A stretch of 64,000 nt of DNA from Myxococcales bacterium (GTDB taxonomy: Bacteria > Myxococcota_A > Polyangia > Polyangiales > Ga0077539), in assembly GCA_030652255.1 (NCBI GenBank), contig JAUSAZ010000140.1, forward strand, positions 1 to 64,000, written 5' to 3'. Below, piece by piece: positions 23,764-32,519 of the stretch (its first letter is position 1; each line of letters opens with the position of its first letter). Below the pieces are notes generated by a model that had not been told where the DNA came from, made no database searches, and was given only the letters and a program-made list of their open reading frames with translations. Position numbers and translations under genes: made by a program.

Positions 23764-25110
23764 CTACCGCTGCGGCAGGGTCACCAGGTCGCAGCGCACG
23801 TGCACCGCGTCGACGCCGCCGCCCATCTCGTCGACGTTGGCCATCACCGCCACCACGCCGTCCTCGGCGGGCAGCAGCACCGGCGGCGCGATCACCCGCG
23901 CCCGCAGCGGAAACACATCCCGCCGTGGAAACGGCGTGCCCGCGCCGTCGAAGTACACCAGGTAGGCGTGGAGTCCGCCCGCGACGGTGTCGCCGTTGGT
24001 CGCGAGATCGTAGAGCACCCCTTCGCCGCCGGTGATCATCGTGTGCCCGAGGGGGGCGCCCTCGAGGTCGCGCGTGGTCCAGAGCCGCGGCGTCTCCACC
24101 TGTAGCCGCCCTCGCGCCACGGGCAGCGTCGAGACCGCCAGCCCGCGGCCCTCCGCCCACTGCGACAGCACCAGGGAGCTGCCGCGCATCGTCGCCGCCG
24201 TGGGGTAGGGGCCCAGGCCCAGGCGCGCGGGCTCGCCCGAGGGCTCCAGGGTGTCGGTCAGGCGCACCAGCACCTGCTCGCGGGCCTGCTCGCCGGTGAC
24301 GGTGGCGCCGCGCACCGGGCGCTCCAGCAGCGCCGCCGGGTCGGCCCCCGGCGGGAGCGGGAGCAGCTGCATCGAGCCGCCGACGTGCTGCTGCCACAGC
24401 ACCGGGTCGCCCACGCGCTCGCCCTGGCCGTCGAAGCTCAGCGCGACCACCTCGCCGTCTTCGGTTCCGCCGAGGGCGACGGCGCCCGCGTGGCCGTGGA
24501 CGGTGCGCGCGGTGGCCGTCAGCCACACGAAGCCGTGGGTGCCGGCGGCGGTGGTGGGCGGCGCCTGGGCGACCCGGCGCAGCGGAGCGACGGGCCCCTC
24601 CGGCGCGACCAGCGTGGCGTAGAGGTCGCCTGCGACGTGGGCGATCACCAGCACCCCGCCCTCCACCGTCACCCCCACCGGAACCCCCGGCGGGAAGGTC
24701 TCCCCCTCGCGCCGCGACGAGGTGGGGTCTTCGACGAACACCGGCTCTCCCACCAGACCGAGCTCCCGGTTGACCCGCGCGAATACCATCCCTGGTAAGT
24801 GCTCAGGCGGGGTGGCGGCGCCGCGCAGCTCCAGCTCGGTGACCGCCCGGCGCAGCCCGCGGCGCTCGCCCACCCGCAGCGTGCGCTCCGGGTCGCGGAG
24901 CGCCACCACGAAGGCCGCCCCCTCGCGGGAGGGCTGCGCGAAGGGCGCCGCGACGATGCGGTCGCTCCCGTTGGCCAGGAGGAAGGGCGCGCTCAACAGC
25001 CGCCGCGCCTCGGTGGTGACGCACACGCGCTCGCGCGACTGCGCGCCCGCCGACCACCCCGCCGTGAGCAGGGAGAGGACCATGGCTCCGAGGCTACTTC
25101 GCGCGATCAT
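23764..25110 (-). CDS. Exported propeller-like protein of unknown function
   Basis: A 448-residue exported protein with a signal peptide (MIARSSLGAMVLSLLTAGWSAGAQ). No named family is recognised. Repeating beta-strand units such as GVLVIAHVAGDLYATLV, GEVVALSFDGQGERVGDPV and GSSLVLSQWAEGRGLAVSTL suggest a beta-propeller or similar solenoid. ATG 25110 overlaps the upstream gene's stop codon (ATGA), so the two are translationally coupled and probably act together. The last Cys (VRCDLV) may pair with the first (RVCVTT). Confidence 0.7.
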   Translation of the reverse strand: MIARSSLGAMVLSLLTAGWSAGAQSRERVCVTTEARRLLSAPFLLANGSDRIVAAPFAQPSREGAAFVVALRDPERTLRVGERRGLRRAVTELELRGAATPPEHLPGMVFARVNRELGLVGEPVFVEDPTSSRREGETFPPGVPVGVTVEGGVLVIAHVAGDLYATLVAPEGPVAPLRRVAQAPPTTAAGTHGFVWLTATARTVHGHAGAVALGGTEDGEVVALSFDGQGERVGDPVLWQQHVGGSMQLLPLPPGADPAALLERPVRGATVTGEQAREQVLVRLTDTLEPSGEPARLGLGPYPTAATMRGSSLVLSQWAEGRGLAVSTLPVARGRLQVETPRLWTTRDLEGAPLGHTMITGGEGVLYDLATNGDTVAGGLHAYLVYFDGAGTPFPRRDVFPLRARVIAPPVLLPAEDGVVAVMANVDEMGGGVDAVHVRCDLVTLPQR

Positions 25111-27617
25111 CGGCCGGCTCCGGGGAGGTTGCAGGTGAGGTCGATCCAGCGCCACGTGACGCCGCGCGCGGCGCTCTGGGGGTAGAGCGCGACGAGGTGC
25201 GAGGCGTCGGCGTCGAGGCTGACGCCCCCGGCGATGGCGCTGGGGTCGGCGGGGAGGCGGAAGTGGGCGCCCGCGAGGACGCCGCGGTCGAGGGCGGCGA
25301 AGGTGAGCGAGGCGGCGGGCTGAGCCTCCGGGGCGATGCCGGTGGCCAGGGCGACCCAGTGGCGTGGGACGCTGCGCGCGCTGGCGAGGAGCTCCCCCCC
25401 GCTCGGGTGCACGGCGAGCACGCTCCGGGGGTTGCGGAGGGTGTCGCGGTCGAGGTCGGCGAGGCGCACGACCGGGCCGACGCGCGAGAGCACGGCGAGG
25501 GCGCGCCCCGGGAGGTGGTGCCAGAGCGCGGCGCCGAGGACGTGGCCGAGCGGGTCGGCGAAGGGGTCGTCGTCGGGGCGGGCGGGCGCGGGCGCGGCGC
25601 CGACGAAGCGCGCGGCGAGGGTGAGGGAGACGTCCTCGCCGAGGGTGTCGGGGCGGGCGAGCAGCAGCGCGGTGCGGTCGACGTCGCGGGCGGCGTCGAG
25701 GAGGGTGTCGCCCTCGCGCAGGGTGTTGAGCACCACCGGGGCGCGGCCCGCGGCGACGCGCGCGAGCACCGTGGCGCCCGCGTCGGTCTTCGCCACGACG
25801 TAGACCTCGCCGGTCTCCGGGACGATGGCCGCGGCGCTGGCGTCGCGCAGCCCGGTGGGGAAGAGCGCGTGGGTGGCGACGGGTCCGCGGAAGGTGACGA
25901 GGTCGAGGCGCTCGACCGACTGGAGGGGGTAGGAGATCACCGCGAGCGCGGCGCCGCCGGGGACGCGCGAGGCCGCGAGGAGCTCGGTGGCGGACGAGCG
26001 CCCGAGGCGCACCGGGGTGAGCCGGCGCTGGGCGTTGAGGGTGGCGGCGACGAGGCGGCCGGGGGCGTCGGCGGCGCTGCGCACGATGGCGAGCAGCGTG
26101 GCGCCGGCGGGCGTGAGCACCACCGCGGAGGCCGTGTGGGCGAGGGCGCTGGCGTTGGTGTTGGCGTCGACGTGGGCGACGAACTCGCCCGTCCCGCGGG
26201 CGGTGCAGGCCATGTCCGCGGCGGTGGACTGCGGGCGAGCGAGGGTGACCGCGGGGGCGTCGGGGGCGATGGGCTCCTGCACGAAGGTGGCGGGCGGGAG
26301 GTCGAGCGGGGCGACGGTCTCGGTGGCGTGGCAGCGGAGGTGCGTGAGGATGAGCTGCGGGGTGCCGTCGTCGACGTCGCGTCCGTCGACGGCGACGAGG
26401 GCGTCGTCGGCGTCGGGCGCCGTGGCGACGGCGAGGTCGGCGGTGCGGGTGAGGAAGCCCGTGAGCAGCGGCGCGCGCCCGAGGTAGCGCCCGGCGTCGT
26501 CGAGGAGCGAGAGGTTGAGCGACCCGCCCGCGTCGTCGGCGAGGGCGGAGAGGGAGATGGCCGCGACGCGGTGGTGGCCCATCGGAGCGAGGGCGACGCG
26601 GAGGTCGGCGGCGCCGCGGTAGGTGGCGAGGGTGAGCGGCGCGGCGGTGACGGTGTCGTCGGTCGCGAGCACGGCGGCGCGGGCGGCGGTGTCGCGGCGG
26701 GCGACCCGGGCGCGCCACGCGACGAGGGTGCGCTCGTCGGCGAGCGGGAGCACGGCGGGGTGGTCGAGGTCGCGGGCGACGAGGGTGGCGCGGTCGTCGT
26801 CGAGGCGCACGAGGGCGCGCTCGTCGGCGGGGGTGGCGCGCTCGCGGGCGACGGTGGCCCACACGGTGGCGCCGCGGGCGGTGACGGCGACGCGGGGGGC
26901 CTCGCCGGTGAAGGCTCCGCCGTCGGGCGCGGGGGCGGAGTGCACGGAGTCGTCGGGGTCGACGCGGTCGATGAAGGCGGCCCAGGCGGTGGTGTCGGCG
27001 CGGCCGTCGCCGGGCGAGCGCGCGGCGCTGCGGGCGACGGCGACGACGGGGCGGTCGTCGCGGAGGGCGAGCGCGGGCGCGCCGAGCACGCCGGTGGGCG
27101 CGAGGAGGCGGGCGGGAGCCGGGGCGGGGGTGCCGTCGGGGGCGATCGCGCGGAGGGCGATGCGGTGCTGGCCGGGGTCGCCCTGGCGCCACGCGAGGAG
27201 GTAGCCGTCGCGGGTGGCGACGAGGACGGGGAGGGCCGGGGAGGGGATGCCCTCGAGGTCGATGTGCGCATGGGCGATGCCGTCGGTGACGGAGCTGCCC
27301 GCGCGGTCGAGGGGGAGGAGGCGGAGCGTGGGGTGGCCGTCGCGGTGCGGGTCGACGATGAAGGCGACGAGGCCGCCGTCGGCGCGGCGCGCGAGGGCGG
27401 GGGTGGCCGGGAGCCCGGGGGTGAGCGAGGCGACCGCGAGGGGGTCGCCGGCCTCGCAGCGGGGCATCGCGGGCGCGGGGAGGCCGCGGACGACGGTGGA
27501 GGTGTCGGCCGGGGCGGGGGCCTCGGGCATCCCGACCGGGGCGGTGGGCACCGGACGGGGCGCGCTGCGGCAGGCCGCGAGGACGAGGGAGAGGCCGAGG
27601 AGGTGGTGGCGTCGCAC
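25107..27617 (-). CDS. Large propeller-like lipoprotein of unknown function
   Basis: An 836-residue lipoprotein. The track ORF starts at 27839, but GTG 27617 gives a proper lipoprotein signal (RRHHLLGLSLVLAAC). The mature protein is a long series of beta-rich repeats (GAPALALRDDRPVVAVARS, VALAPMGHHRVAAISLSALADD, and similar). No catalytic motif or family is recognised. It is the first gene of a coupled pair with the 448-residue protein, which shares its style. A surface-exposed scaffold or binding role is a guess. Confidence 0.7.
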   Translation of the reverse strand: MRRHHLLGLSLVLAACRSAPRPVPTAPVGMPEAPAPADTSTVVRGLPAPAMPRCEAGDPLAVASLTPGLPATPALARRADGGLVAFIVDPHRDGHPTLRLLPLDRAGSSVTDGIAHAHIDLEGIPSPALPVLVATRDGYLLAWRQGDPGQHRIALRAIAPDGTPAPAPARLLAPTGVLGAPALALRDDRPVVAVARSAARSPGDGRADTTAWAAFIDRVDPDDSVHSAPAPDGGAFTGEAPRVAVTARGATVWATVARERATPADERALVRLDDDRATLVARDLDHPAVLPLADERTLVAWRARVARRDTAARAAVLATDDTVTAAPLTLATYRGAADLRVALAPMGHHRVAAISLSALADDAGGSLNLSLLDDAGRYLGRAPLLTGFLTRTADLAVATAPDADDALVAVDGRDVDDGTPQLILTHLRCHATETVAPLDLPPATFVQEPIAPDAPAVTLARPQSTAADMACTARGTGEFVAHVDANTNASALAHTASAVVLTPAGATLLAIVRSAADAPGRLVAATLNAQRRLTPVRLGRSSATELLAASRVPGGAALAVISYPLQSVERLDLVTFRGPVATHALFPTGLRDASAAAIVPETGEVYVVAKTDAGATVLARVAAGRAPVVLNTLREGDTLLDAARDVDRTALLLARPDTLGEDVSLTLAARFVGAAPAPARPDDDPFADPLGHVLGAALWHHLPGRALAVLSRVGPVVRLADLDRDTLRNPRSVLAVHPSGGELLASARSVPRHWVALATGIAPEAQPAASLTFAALDRGVLAGAHFRLPADPSAIAGGVSLDADASHLVALYPQSAARGVTWRWIDLTCNLPGAGR

Positions 27618-27832
27618 GGGGGTGTTCTGAGCGACACCGGGGGAGCGGGGGAAGTTCCCGGCAGGTAGTTCAGGGGCTTCGGGGTGTGGAGGCGATGCGA
27701 CGCCTCGACGATGCCTTGGCCCTCCTACAACCGCCCGCGGCCTGCGTAGTGACGGTTCCGGCGATCGGTGATAGCCACGAATCTGCGGCTGCCAGGGCGT
27801 GCGCCGCTCCCGAAGGGGGTCCGACCTTCTCC

Positions 27833-30139
27833 ATGTCAACCCGGTGGTTTCCGACCCTGTCGCTCCTGTCCTGCGGCGTGCTGACCGCCTGTGGCGCGAC
27901 GCCCGAAGACGTGACCGTCGATCCCGGTGACGCGGCCCTCTCCGCCGACGCCGCGCCCTCCCGCGACGGCGCCCCTCCCATCGACGCCGCGCCCTCCCGC
28001 GACGCGGGCCCTGCCATCGACGTGGTCCCCTCGCGCGACGCGGGCCCCTCGCGCGACGCCGTCCCTCCGCTCGATGTGCCCGTCGGGGTCGATGTGCCCG
28101 TCGCGGTCGACAGCGGCCCGGCCGCGCCCACGGCGCTGCTCGACCTGCACCTCTTCGATCTCTGGTCGCAGCCGCTCCCGACCGCCGACGCGACGCTCAC
28201 CGTCACCCGCGACGGCGTCGCCGTGCCCACGCTCCCCGGCGCGCAGCCGTGGATACGCCGCGTCGCGCTCGGCGCGGGCGCCCGGCTCACGGTCACCCTC
28301 GACGCCCCGGGGCACCGCACGCTCCGCGCCGACATCACCTTCGATGGCACGCGCTCCCCGTCGGGCCTCACGGCGCGCCTCGCGTCGGGCGTCACCGGGG
28401 CGGGCCTCTCGCTCTCCCGCGCGACCGTCGACGTTGACGGCGAGGCGGTGCCGGTGCACTCCGTGGTGCTGGGGCTGCGGCACCTGTGGTTCTCGGCGCA
28501 GGGGCGCCCCGCGCGCCGGGGCAACCGCGCCGACCTGCTGATGGACGGCGACGAGGCGTGGCGCTCGGTGTACGCGGGCCTCCAGACGGCGCGCTCGACG
28601 GTCAACGTCTCCACCTGGTGGTGGGAGTCGGACTTCGAGCTCCTCCGCGACGCCGCGACGCACCCCACGTCGACCGAGTCGCAGCGGCGCGGCAACACGG
28701 TGCTGGCCATCATGGAGGCGCTGCCCGCGCGCAAGCGGGTGATCGTGGGGCAGTTCCTGTCGATGGACGGGGTCGCCTCGACGCTCTCCACGGACGCGGC
28801 GCTGCGGGCGCACGGCACGCTCGCGGGCGACAACTTCGAGCACATGGGGCAGGCCAACCCGACCCGCGGGATGTTCGACTTCGCGGTGCTGCCCTTCTCC
28901 TTCGGCGCCCGGGTGCGCGCGGGCTTCCCGACGCTGGCGGCGGGCATGTTCGCGGCGGAGGCGATGGTGCAGAGCGAGGTGCCGGGGCACCGCGTCGACC
29001 TCACGCACTGGCCGGTGGTGATGGCCAACGTCGAGGCCGCGTCCTACCACCAGAAGTTCATGACCATCGACCAGCGCCTGGCGTTCATCGGCGGGATGAA
29101 CCTCCGGCGGGTCGACTGGGACACCTCGCAGCACCGGGTGTTCGAACCGCGGCGGATGCTCTTCGGGGCGTCCGCGGCCACGCGGCAGCAGGTGGTGGCC
29201 CGCGACCGGCTGCCCGACACGGGCCCGCGCAAGGACTACGTCGTGCGTCTGGAGGGCCCGAGCGCCATCGACGCGGAGGACGTCTTCCACGAGCGCTGGG
29301 ACTTCCTCCGGCGCACCAACGCGCGCTACAGCCCCGACAGCTCGGCCTACGCGCTGGGCGCGGCGCCGGCGCCGGTCGCGGGGGGCGTGCAGGTGCAGGT
29401 CACCGCCACGCTCCCGGAGCCCTTCAACGAGCACGCCATCGCGGAGACGTGGTTCAACGCCGTCGCCCAGGCGCGGCAGTACATCTACATCGAAGACCAG
29501 TACTTCCGGATCCCGATGCTGACCGAGGCGATCATGCGGCGGATGGCGGAGGTCCCGGCGCTGCGGCTGGTGGTGATCACCAAGCCAATCGGCGAGTGGT
29601 CCGACCCGGGCTGCGCGTGGACCCGGCGCACGCACGAAGACCTGCTCGCGCGCTTCCCCGAGCGCTACGCGATGCTCCAGCTGCGCTCCTTCGACACGCA
29701 GGTCACCTGGGGCATCGACGAGACCGAGTCGCGCTTCGTCGACATGGACGTGCACTCCAAGATGTTCATCGTCGACGACCTGTTCATGAGCGTGGGCAGC
29801 GCCAACAAGAACAACCGCGGCGTCGTGTACGAGGCCGAGCTCAACGTGGCCGTGTACGACCCCACCTGGGTGCGCGCGGCGCGGCGCCGCATCCTCGCCA
29901 ACATCCTGCCCCCGGGCACGGTGGTCTCCGACGACGCCGCGCGCTGGTACGACCAGCTCCTGCTGGCCGCGCGCTACAACGACGCCGTGCGCCAGGCGTG
30001 GACCGACGAGGGCGACGACATCTCCCTCGACGGGCGCCCGCTGCCGACCCAGTACGCCCCGCGGGGCTTCGTGTACTCGCTGCCGATGCGCGGCGTCATG
30101 CGCTGCCTCATCGAGGACATCGGCCCCGACATGGTGTGA
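27833..30139 (+). CDS. Phospholipase D-like lipoprotein
   Basis: A 768-residue lipoprotein (lipobox GVLTAC, Cys20) with a repetitive acidic linker (APSRDGAPPIDAAPSRDAGP) and a small beta domain, then a two-motif phospholipase D catalytic region. HKD motif 1 is YHQKFMTIDQ (H406, K408, D413). Motif 2 is DVHSKMFIVDDLFMSVGSAN with the matching H-x-K-x4-D. PLD enzymes cut phosphodiester bonds in lipids or nucleic acids through a phospho-histidine intermediate. Export as a lipoprotein suggests action at the cell surface. The T6SS block starts 2 kb away, but a lipobox argues against it being an injected effector. Start ATG 27833 begins the signal peptide. Confidence 0.88.
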   Translation: MSTRWFPTLSLLSCGVLTACGATPEDVTVDPGDAALSADAAPSRDGAPPIDAAPSRDAGPAIDVVPSRDAGPSRDAVPPLDVPVGVDVPVAVDSGPAAPTALLDLHLFDLWSQPLPTADATLTVTRDGVAVPTLPGAQPWIRRVALGAGARLTVTLDAPGHRTLRADITFDGTRSPSGLTARLASGVTGAGLSLSRATVDVDGEAVPVHSVVLGLRHLWFSAQGRPARRGNRADLLMDGDEAWRSVYAGLQTARSTVNVSTWWWESDFELLRDAATHPTSTESQRRGNTVLAIMEALPARKRVIVGQFLSMDGVASTLSTDAALRAHGTLAGDNFEHMGQANPTRGMFDFAVLPFSFGARVRAGFPTLAAGMFAAEAMVQSEVPGHRVDLTHWPVVMANVEAASYHQKFMTIDQRLAFIGGMNLRRVDWDTSQHRVFEPRRMLFGASAATRQQVVARDRLPDTGPRKDYVVRLEGPSAIDAEDVFHERWDFLRRTNARYSPDSSAYALGAAPAPVAGGVQVQVTATLPEPFNEHAIAETWFNAVAQARQYIYIEDQYFRIPMLTEAIMRRMAEVPALRLVVITKPIGEWSDPGCAWTRRTHEDLLARFPERYAMLQLRSFDTQVTWGIDETESRFVDMDVHSKMFIVDDLFMSVGSANKNNRGVVYEAELNVAVYDPTWVRAARRRILANILPPGTVVSDDAARWYDQLLLAARYNDAVRQAWTDEGDDISLDGRPLPTQYAPRGFVYSLPMRGVMRCLIEDIGPDMV

Positions 30140-30159
30140 GGCCCCCCCCCGCCCGCTCG

Positions 30160-31377
30160 CTAACGCACCGGACGCAGGGTCACGAAGGACACGCTGTCGC
30201 TGCCGCTGTTGCGCGTGGCGTCGAGCACGACCCGGACGGTGCCCGAGAGCGCCCGCCGGCCCCAGAGGTCGGTCACGATGGTGAGCGAGCCCTCGCCGGT
30301 GCGCTGGTCGATGCGGCTGGCCTCGCCGTTGACGGTGAAGAGCGCGCGCATGTCGTTGCGGTTCTCCGAGTGCCGCGAGCCGATGAGCACGTCGTAGGTG
30401 GCCGCGGTCACGTTGCTGAAGGTGAAGGTCGCCGTGCCGCGCAGCGTGCCGTCGGGCGCGTACCCGCCGGTGCAGTCCTCCGAGGCGTGGTCGCCGCGGG
30501 CCGTGTACGCGTAGTTGGCGTCGCAGCGAAACACCCAGTTGCCGCGTTGGGTGTACGTCGCCGCGCGGTACCCGATGGTGCGCTCGACCACCGGTCCGGT
30601 GGGCGTGCCCGCGTCCGTGGGCATGGGCATCGGCGTGGCGGCGCCGGGGCAGCGCTCCACCCGCGCGGTGAACTCCAGCGCCACGCGTCCCACCCGGAAG
30701 AACGACCGCGACAGCGGCCCCGGCCCGAAGGCGACCGCGTTGTCGCCCGCCACGACGGCGCCGGTCACGTCGACCCGGTGGCCGGGCACGGTGACGTTGT
30801 CCCACGCGGTGTTGGCGGGCATCTGGAAGCGCCGCCCCCCGAGGGTGATCACGCCCTCCTCGTTGGGGTGGTCGGAGTCGAAGGAGTCGTACACCAGCGT
30901 GGCCGCGGTGACGCCCGAAGGAATACCGGGCAGCGTAAAGCGCAGGCGCGCGCTGGACGTGGGGCCGACGTCGAGCTGCTGCATCGCGGCGGCGAAGGTG
31001 CTCGACTCCACCCGGCAGCGCTGCTCGGGCACCACCGGCGTGGGCGCGCCCCGGTCGACGGGCACCGGCGGCACGTCGACGGGCGCCGGAGGGACGTCCA
31101 TCACAACGGGCGCCCCCGCCTCGATGGGCGCCGTCGGGGCGTCGAGCGCGGCGGGCGGCGCGTCCACCGGCGCGGCGGGCACATCGTCGTCCTGGGCGAG
31201 CGCGCCGTCGACCTCCGGGCGGGGGCCCACGTCGTCGTCGACGGAGGCGTCTGCGGGCCACGGCGGCTCCATCTCCGCGTTGGGATCGGTGGTGACGGTC
31301 TCGTCGGGCGCACACGCCACGAGCGACAGACCGGCGACCATCGACACCGCCCAGGCCCTTCGAGCGACAGCCTTCAT
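30160..31377 (-). CDS. Lipoprotein with D-V-P linker
   Basis: A 405-residue lipoprotein (MKAVARRAWAVSMVAGLSLVAC). A long Asp/Pro/Ala/Val-rich linker (about 25-115; VDAPPAALDAPTAPIEAG, MDVPPAPVDVPPVPVDRG) leads to two beta-sandwich regions. The first (about 130-245) resembles a carbohydrate-binding or lectin-like fold (ARLRFTLPGIPSGVTAATLVYDSFDSD). The second (about 285-405) has YAYTARGDHASEDCTGGY and TYDVLIGSRHSENR. No family is named with confidence. It converges with the phospholipase-like gene, 20 nt apart. Confidence 0.75.
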   Translation of the reverse strand: MKAVARRAWAVSMVAGLSLVACAPDETVTTDPNAEMEPPWPADASVDDDVGPRPEVDGALAQDDDVPAAPVDAPPAALDAPTAPIEAGAPVVMDVPPAPVDVPPVPVDRGAPTPVVPEQRCRVESSTFAAAMQQLDVGPTSSARLRFTLPGIPSGVTAATLVYDSFDSDHPNEEGVITLGGRRFQMPANTAWDNVTVPGHRVDVTGAVVAGDNAVAFGPGPLSRSFFRVGRVALEFTARVERCPGAATPMPMPTDAGTPTGPVVERTIGYRAATYTQRGNWVFRCDANYAYTARGDHASEDCTGGYAPDGTLRGTATFTFSNVTAATYDVLIGSRHSENRNDMRALFTVNGEASRIDQRTGEGSLTIVTDLWGRRALSGTVRVVLDATRNSGSDSVSFVTLRPVR

Positions 31378-31439
31378 GCCTCAGCCTCCGGGCGGTGAGG
31401 CTGGCACACCTCACCCGGCGGCAACAACGCCCGGTGCGC

Positions 31440-31904
31440 TCAAGCCTGGAGGTCGGCCAGCACCTTCGCCGCGTGCCCGGCGGCCTTCACGTTGGCGTAG
31501 GCCCTCAGCACCTTGCCCTGGCCGTCGATGACGAAGGTGCTCCGCAGCACGCCCTCCACCTTCTTGCCGTACATGGTCTTCTCGCCCCAGGCCCCGTAGG
31601 CGTGGTGGATGGCCAGCTCGGGGTCGCTCAGCAGCGCCACCTTGAGCCCGTACTTGTCCCTGAACTTGCAGTGGCTCTTCACGGTGTCGCGCGACACGCC
31701 GAGCACCGTCGCCCCGGCCGCGGCGAACTCGCCCGCCAGCGCCGTGAACTCGTTGGCTTCTACGGTGCAGCCAGGGGTGTCGTCCTTCGGATAGAAGTAC
31801 AGCACCAGGGTCTTGCCCTTGAAGTCTTCGAGGGAGAGATCACTGCCCGAGTCTGCGGGCGCCTTGAACGTCGGCGCCGCGTCGCCTGCCTTCAGCATCG
31901 TCAT
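31440..31904 (-). CDS. bcp: Thiol peroxidase of the Bcp/PrxQ family
   Basis: A 154-residue peroxiredoxin that reduces hydrogen peroxide and organic hydroperoxides with thioredoxin as electron donor. The peroxidatic cysteine is C46 in FYPKDDTPGCTVEANEF. E. coli Bcp has its resolving Cys five residues later, but here that position is Asn. The only other candidate is C79 in DTVKSHCKFRDKYG, matching PrxQ members that resolve through a distant Cys. It starts 22 nt after tssE ends, on the same strand, so the two are probably co-transcribed. Confidence 0.95.
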   Translation of the reverse strand: MTMLKAGDAAPTFKAPADSGSDLSLEDFKGKTLVLYFYPKDDTPGCTVEANEFTALAGEFAAAGATVLGVSRDTVKSHCKFRDKYGLKVALLSDPELAIHHAYGAWGEKTMYGKKVEGVLRSTFVIDGQGKVLRAYANVKAAGHAAKVLADLQA

Positions 31905-31926
31905 CGGATCCCCTCTTCGGCGCCCT

Positions 31927-32319
31927 TCAGCGGACGCTGATCTGCCCGCCGGCGCGCAGCTGCGTCTCCAGCCGCACCGCGCCCTTGGAGGTCTTGCTCG
32001 CGAGTTGCGCCGTGATCTGGAACTTCAGCACCAGCACCTCGTCGTCCCGCACGTGCTGCACGATGACGTTCTTCAGCCGCGGCTCGTACTGCAGGATCGT
32101 CGCGCGGATGGACCGCTGCAGCGTCTGGATGGCCTCGGGGAAGGTGTGCATGAGGTCGGTGAAGTCGACCACGCCGAAGTCCATCGCCGCGGGGCACTCG
32201 CCCTGCCGCGTGTTGAGCAGCCCCCGGAGGTGCTCGATGATCGACTCGACGTCGTTCTCCGTGCGGGTTCGGGTGATGTCCTTCGCGGAGATTCGGGAGA
32301 GCAGTCCACGTCCGGCCAT
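31927..32319 (-). CDS. tssE: T6SS baseplate protein TssE (gp25-like)
   Basis: A T6SS baseplate component of the phage gp25 family, which with TssK, TssF and TssG forms the wedge from which the sheath grows. The sequence has the expected LLSRI start, HLRGLLNTRQGECPAAMDFGVVDFTDLM, and the YEPRLKNVIVQH segment containing the conserved E-P-R-L. The track starts at ATG 32340. ATG 32319 (MAGRGLLSRI) is preferred because family members begin close to this point. It is divergent from tssJ and is followed by the Bcp peroxiredoxin. Confidence 0.9.
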   Translation of the reverse strand: MAGRGLLSRISAKDITRTRTENDVESIIEHLRGLLNTRQGECPAAMDFGVVDFTDLMHTFPEAIQTLQRSIRATILQYEPRLKNVIVQHVRDDEVLVLKFQITAQLASKTSKGAVRLETQLRAGGQISVR

Positions 32320-32519
32320 ATCGTTGGGTGCGCGGACCATACACCCGCGGCGCGCTCCGCCGCGAATCTCCGCGCTGCTCTGGTAGAGCTCTCCGCCCGC
32401 TCCGAGCGGTTCTGGAGAAGTATTGCTTCGCGAAACGTCACCGTGCGATTCTCCGCCCGAATCCGTGGCGGTGCGGACGTCCGGTGCCGCGCCTTAGCCG
32501 CTGGGGAAGGTCGATCAAC

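Noticed and set aside
27833-30139. Phospholipase-D-like protein as a T6SS effector
   Set aside because: It has a lipoprotein signal peptide and no VgrG, PAAR or Hcp adaptor partner next to it, so injection by T6SS is unlikely.
27836-31414. 1192-residue minus-strand ORF across the phospholipase and lipoprotein genes
   Set aside because: It crosses two real genes on different strands and encodes no recognisable domains.
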